NCBI GenBank assembly: GCA_034509495.1 | Contig: CM067523.1 | Location: forward strand, 17,431,052-17,495,051 | From: Acestrorhynchus altus | Taxonomy: Eukaryota; Chordata; Actinopteri; Characiformes; Acestrorhynchidae | Direction of reading: 5' to 3' | DNA length: 64,000 nt | In this document: piece after piece, positions 59,164-64,000 of the stretch | Layout: each line of letters starts with the position of its first letter | How positions within the stretch are numbered: the first letter of the stretch is position 1 | Notes under the pieces: generated by a model | Database searches by the model: none | What the model was told of the DNA's origin: nothing | Seen by the model: the letters and a program-made list of their open reading frames with translations, nothing else | Program-made: the position numbers and the translations under genes

Positions 59164-59275
59164 ACATGCATATCGGGGTGTGTATGGGGGGTAATCTGAT
59201 ACTCTGAGGGGACCAGAGGCCCTCATGCTCATATACACTTTCAAAAGAGGCCTGGTAGTGAAATCCAAGATGGCG

Positions 59276-59322
<47 letters not shown>
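59120..59322. repeat. (GT)n and (CT)n microsatellites
   Basis: A GT run at 59120-59161 and a CT run at 59274-59322. Confidence 0.96.
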
Positions 59323-59329
<7 letters not shown>

Positions 59330-59895
59330 TCCCTCTCCCTTTCTTTTGATCATTCTCTCTCACTCTCTTCATCCTTTGGGGCGATTCGCCTCATTAGCTA
59401 TCGTAGGATGTTTGTTCAGCTCTGTTGTTCCCTGTTTCCACGTCTACCGTGTAGGGCCGCGCTTTTGAAGAGCCAGAGAATGGATTCCTAATCAAGATCC
59501 TGGGCCCAACAGCCCAAGACGCCGCCGAGACCACCTCAATGCACCCTCATCACACCGGCGTACAGGAAGCTGATGGAACATTACATGGTGTTTGTTTAGG
59601 ATCTGCCTCAAAAGCTAATCAGACAACATTTATTCAAATAACAATGTACAAATCAGGAGAGGGACAATATGAGGCCTTCAGTAATAAACGTTCCCAATTT
59701 TTTTCCCTTCTTCCTTATGTCAGCCCTGCCTCCCATCCCAGTAGGCAATAAGACCACCAACCTGGAAGGCTTCCTAAAAAGTTTGGATGCACTTGCTAAA
59801 CATTTTAGATGGCATAACTTATACAGTCAACATTAAATAAACACTGTACACGTTCATTGTAGATGTATTGATGCTGATATTGAAATCCTATCCGC
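59330..59895. other. Presumed intron, no feature recognised
   Basis: A GC-richer stretch at 59390-59560 stands out from AT-rich surroundings, without coding or RNA signature. Confidence 0.35.
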
Positions 59896-59901
59896 TTATT
59901 A

Positions 59902-60064
59902 CCGTATTTTCCGGAATATAAGACGCACCGGAATATAAGCTGCACCCACAGTTTAAAAAAAACTGGAGAATAACAAATGTAAGATGAAAAAGCTGCACCT
60001 CATTATAAGCTGCATGGTTTAAAGAGTGGGAAGAAAGTAGCGGCTTATAGTCTGGAAAATACGG
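59902..60064. mobile_element. Palindromic MITE with TA target duplication
   Basis: The 163 bp element begins 'ccgtattttccggaatataa' and ends 'cttatagtctggaaaatacg' plus 'g', imperfect inverted repeats. TA flanks both sides (59900-59901, 60065-60066). Interior words 'cggaatataagctgcacc' and 'ctcattataagctgcatgg' repeat. The TA duplication points to mobilisation by a Tc1/mariner-type transposase. Confidence 0.85.
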
Positions 60065-60067
60065 TAC

Positions 60068-60200
60068 ATGTGCTATATGGACAAAAATATTGGGACACCA
60101 CCTCATTCATTCTGAAATCAAGGGAATTAAAGGGTTTATTGTGCTTTTGCTGGAGTAACTGTCTCTAATCTTGAGGGAAGATTTAATGCTAGGTTTGGGA
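60068..60200 (-). mobile_element. Family A element, copy 7 (terminal fragment)
   Basis: 'tatggacaaaaatattggga' with 'tttgctggagtaactgtctc' matches the start of the 17.13 kb copy. The rest is lost. Confidence 0.7.
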
Positions 60201-60204
60201 GCAC

Positions 60205-60400
60205 ACAGGTTGCATATAGACCCTTAGGCTTGGAAAATTCAATATGGTGTAGATCTCCAATACTATCGAAATACTTTGTATGAATCAAAATATTTTTGTT
60301 TATAATAAAAATAGACAAAATCCTGACTATCACAGAGATATTGTCTATTGGTCAATAGATACTGCAGTCTAATCTGCTTGTGCATTTATTTGTATGTAAT

Positions 60401-60438
<38 letters not shown>

Positions 60439-61745
60439 GTAGTTCACACTCTGCACTGGTATCTGTTGTTTGTCCACTACTACTGTGAAATATGCAGTGT
60501 TTGGATTTTCTATAGTGTGTGTTCTGAACTCCACAGTAAGTTTTTTCTAGTTTTAGTTTTTGTTTTCATGTTCCGCTATAAAAGTCATGTTCACACTGCA
60601 GAGTCTAACCAGATTGCACTCTGAATGCCGTGGTAACTGATCCATTAAGTGTGTTAAATCTGTTCATTACTTCAGGAGTTGCTTCTCCACAACTGGTGTT
60701 AGTGTTTACTCGCTGTGGGAAAATGATAAACTGTCAGATTTCAAATGAATTACATTTTAAAATGAGATATTTCAAGTAAACCTCCATTGATGGTTTGGTC
60801 ACCGGTCACGCCCGATCAAGCTGAAAATTGGCAGACTGCGGACACAGGCTGGTCGATTGGTGCATCTTTACTTGCAATATGTCACTTTAAATGTAATTAA
60901 AATAGGAAATCTGACAGATTTTCTCAATTAAATGATGGACATGAACTATTTCACCTTGTTTGATTTTTGGAGACAGACGAGTTAAAGACTCATGTTCTTG
61001 TATGTTCTCTATATCTTTTACACCATATGAACGTATGTGAGCTGATCACAACATGAGTTGAGGAAAACAGTTAGTTTGAGTTACAGTCAGCAAACTACCC
61101 CAGTATATTGACAAAAATAGGAATATAATGGTTTATGAATCCAGTTAATTAGGCCTAATTATGCTCTTTGTAATGAAACCTGTCATTAATTTCTGCACTT
61201 TAACGCCGGTCATCTGCATTATGCTCACAAAAGCAGAAAACTGCATCTTTAAAATGATTTTTTTACAAGGTAAACTGTCATTTTATACAATATAATAAAA
61301 ATATGCATTTTCATATATAATATATTAATGATATTATGATACATTAATGATACATATCACTTTACATGTCTTACATTTCTGTGAATGAAGTTATGAACAC
61401 AAATTTAAACACATTCATGTTTGAGATGCATTGGTTCAGTGATGTGAGGCTTGTTACTGAGTAACTGCATGGACAACCGTGCAGACTGTCTGAGCTGCTC
61501 TAATACGAGTGAGGAATGGAAGGCCTCTTTTGGATCCACCAGCAGATCCTGTCCGTTTAAGATAAGACATTTTATTTACCGGTGCTTTAGCTGTGCTGCT
61601 GTCGCAGTTTCAGTGTTACCATAACAGTAGCCTGGATCTCATCTGCATACTTTAGCTGTAACTTTCATTCTATTTGCACTGGTTTTCTACCTTCTGATGT
61701 TGAGCTGCACAAGCATTACGTTAATAAACACAATCGTCGCAGATT
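60205..61745. other. Presumed intron, no gene recognised
   Basis: AT-rich unique sequence with a GT microsatellite at 60403-60437. Confidence 0.4.
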
Positions 61746-61749
61746 GGTT

Positions 61750-61827
61750 TACATACCAGCACTCATTTCAGACCATTACCTCCAGCTTCTTCAGTCTGTT
61801 TATGAAGGTGGGGGCATCAAAGGGAGA

Positions 61828-61906
<79 letters not shown>

Positions 61907-62330
61907 AGAGAGACAGACAGGGCATTTTTTTTCTTTCCTTTTTGCACATTTGTTTGGTCTCTTTCTGAGGGTTGATGAAGCACTTTGGCATCAACTGTGA
62001 TGTGAGCTACCTGTAGGTGCTGTAATGATGTTGTAGGATTGTTGGAGACGTCATTACGCACCTTGTGGTCAGCTCTTGGGCTGTACATGCTAGATCGGGC
62101 CTGACCTGGCCATGATGGCAGTTTTGTTTAAATGTTCTCCACCTGCACGTTATTTTCCTGATAGTGGAACAGCTGATTTGTAGTTGTTCTACTCTGTTGA
62201 GATCTTTTTAACCTTCTTTCAGACTCTGATCTGCATCTACAACCTTTCTTTCTAAAGGTCTCAGAGAGCTCTTTGGCTCTGGCAGTGGTGATCCCACTCA
62301 GTTCAGCAATCAAGAGCAAACCAAGCCTCC
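61750..62330 (-). mobile_element. Tc1-like relic, fourth family, with embedded (CA)n
   Basis: The minus strand reads RAKELSETFRKKGCRCRSES (first HTH start) at 62215-62290, then 'catcatggccaggtcaggcc' (linker), then INRLKKLEVMV near 61770-61800. A CA run of about 36 units (61829-61901) sits inside the transposase remnant. Stops and shifts make it inactive. Confidence 0.75.
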
Positions 62331-62424
62331 ACTTACGGAGTGTCCTAATTCAGAGAGACAGCAGAGTGAGAGAGGCGAAACAGACATTTTTTGTCATGCT
62401 GCTACATGCTGTACCTTCAGAATG

Positions 62425-62427
<3 letters not shown>

Positions 62428-62457
<30 letters not shown>
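62428..62457. repeat. (GT)n microsatellite
   Basis: About 15 GT units. Confidence 0.95.
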
Positions 62458-62459
62458 TT

Positions 62460-63440
62460 AGAGTGAGAGCAAGAGACAGAGAAGAATGAAAGAGATAGAG
62501 AGCAGATCAGACCTCGGGGCTTTTGTTTAGGGTGTATTTTTGGTACATGAAGCCCCCTCAAGCTCAGGCCTATCCTCATAGAACCATGTGATACGCAATT
62601 CTAATGAGCTGAAGGGACAACAGAACGGAGCCTGTTATGCCACACTAGGGCTTCTGATGTCATACTTGCATGATAAGATAGCTAACCGATGCCGGTACAG
62701 TATCACACAGCAGCTCATTGCCAGCGATCGGGGGGTCCGATAAGCTCTCATTTAGGATTCCTTTCTATTATTGTAGTGTGCCTCTTCATCTTCACTAGAG
62801 ATCTGGAATCGTCCACTTATCTCTCGCTCTCAGGTGTAGTGCTGTCTGTTTGAACTTGTAGAACATGCACCTCAGCTCAGGGAGGCAGGCTGGGCTACAT
62901 CCGATACAAATACATCAAACAGGACAATGCAGCGTTGCTTTATGCAGAGATGTACACGGCTGTAATTCTGATTTATGCAGCGATTAAGAGAGGAGCATGG
63001 AAGAAGGTGTAGATGTTCGTGATGATTACAGTTAAACTTGCTCTGGGATGGGATTGTGAGGCTCAGCTGCAGCAGAAATGCCCACCTCTGAGGTTTATTC
63101 ACAGAACATGCAGCTCTGTGTTCAGGGAGGTGTAGAAAGGAGCAGGCCTCGTCCTATGTTTAGTCCGGTCTTATTCTTACAAGAAGTCGTCTCATACATA
63201 AGGTTGCTTTTCAGTTTGGTCCGAATCAAATAACGGGACCAAATTTGGACCAGAAGTTTTGTTCTTGGTCCAGATCAAGTAAATCCTGAAACAGTTACTT
63301 TGCTGCGTGAAAACAGTTTTCAGGTTCAGACTTTCAGAAGTTGAGACAGGCTGATTAATCAAACAATGAAAGATGAAAAGTCGTGCAGCAGAATGAGGGA
63401 AACACATCACCCTCACAATTCCTGTGTCTACTGTAACTGA
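62460..63440. other. Presumed intron, no feature recognised
   Basis: Unique sequence. A 115-codon minus frame (63192-63539) has no domain. Confidence 0.4.
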
Positions 63441-63441
63441 T

Positions 63442-63680
63442 GAACCCCTATTTATTGTAACACTGTCGAGAAGGCAAGGGTACTTTGCAAGAAACAAACC
63501 AAAAGACATAAAACAGCAGAGCACACTGACATGAAACAAGCACTGACATTACAGACAGATAAAATACCTTCAATAAACAGACAAGACCTGAAACACTTGG
63601 GGCTGATTAACAAATGGGCAGGACTACAAACGAGATACAGGTGGGAGAGCTAGTGCAGAGACGAGACCGAGACAAGAAGG
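63442..63680 (-). mobile_element. Possible LTR-like repeat, minus strand
   Basis: On the minus strand it resembles fish LTR-type repeats like that at 4546-4972 ('tagtcctgcccatttgttaa', 'agccccaagtgtttcaggtc'). No ends or target duplication could be fixed. Confidence 0.35.
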
Positions 63681-63684
63681 GACA

Positions 63685-64000
63685 CACGGGAGAGCCGAGT
63701 TGCACCACAGACTGTGGTGCGACGGAGCTCACTGATGCCCTGGTCCAGGTCTGAAATTCTCAGAAATTGGATGAGTCTATGATTTCAGTGTGTTATGGAT
63801 TTTGGTGTGAATTTGAGTCCAGCACTCCACAGGTTGATGATTTTGGTTTCTATTGACTGTTAACGTCATTTTGTTCTCAGTTAATTTACTAGTTTTGTCC
63901 GTAAAGATTTTCAACATCCATCTCTCATTCAGAAAGATCTGATGTGTGATTTAAATGTACGCGGTCGTCCACTTTCAGAAGTTCATATATTGAGTGTGGG
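63685..64000. other. Window end, no feature recognised
   Basis: Unique sequence up to the right edge. Confidence 0.4.

Overview
The window looks like teleost fish nuclear DNA: a mosaic of decayed Tc1/mariner transposons, LINE 3' ends, tRNA- and 5S-derived SINEs, long (CA)n/(GA)n microsatellites and minisatellites, with almost no coding sequence. No bacterial, viral or organellar gene organisation is present. The species cannot be named from the sequence.

Only two coding features are convincing. The first is host exon 1 at 31385-31596 (+). It encodes a signal peptide and a cysteine-rich leucine-rich-repeat N-terminal cap, and ends at a strong splice donor. It most resembles the first exon of the R-spondin receptor LGR4 (LGR4/5/6 family). 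It sits in a CpG-rich island starting near 30972. No later exon was recognised, so 31597-64000 is probably mostly intron 1 of this gene. The second is an uninterrupted 340-residue Tc1-type transposase at 55637-56659. It lies inside a complete 1607 bp element with nearly identical ~200 bp terminal inverted repeats and TA target duplications.

Layout. 1-27.7 kb: intergenic, with Tc1 relics of several families, a solo LTR with a 5 bp target duplication, two copies of a tRNA-derived SINE, copies of a ~0.4-0.6 kb non-autonomous DNA element (called family A here), a LINE 3' end and a degenerate telomere-like tract. 27.8-31.0 kb: a 3.2 kb G/T-rich minisatellite with a 112 bp higher-order unit made of three ~37 bp subunits; it stops at the edge of the CpG island. 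31.0-31.6 kb: promoter region and exon 1. 31.6-31.9 kb: a pyrimidine-rich tandem repeat directly behind the splice donor. 32-64 kb: presumed intron 1, with more transposon relics, three minisatellites (30 bp, 62 bp and a cryptic one), a 5S-derived SINE, a three-level nested insertion at 52 kb, the intact Tc1 element nested in a LINE 3' region at 55-57 kb, and a palindromic MITE at 59.9 kb.

The unusual content is structural: the promoter-abutting higher-order minisatellite, the apparently young Tc1 copy and the nested insertions. No new protein-coding system was found. All repeat-family names come from recognition of motifs, not database searches, and relic boundaries are approximate.
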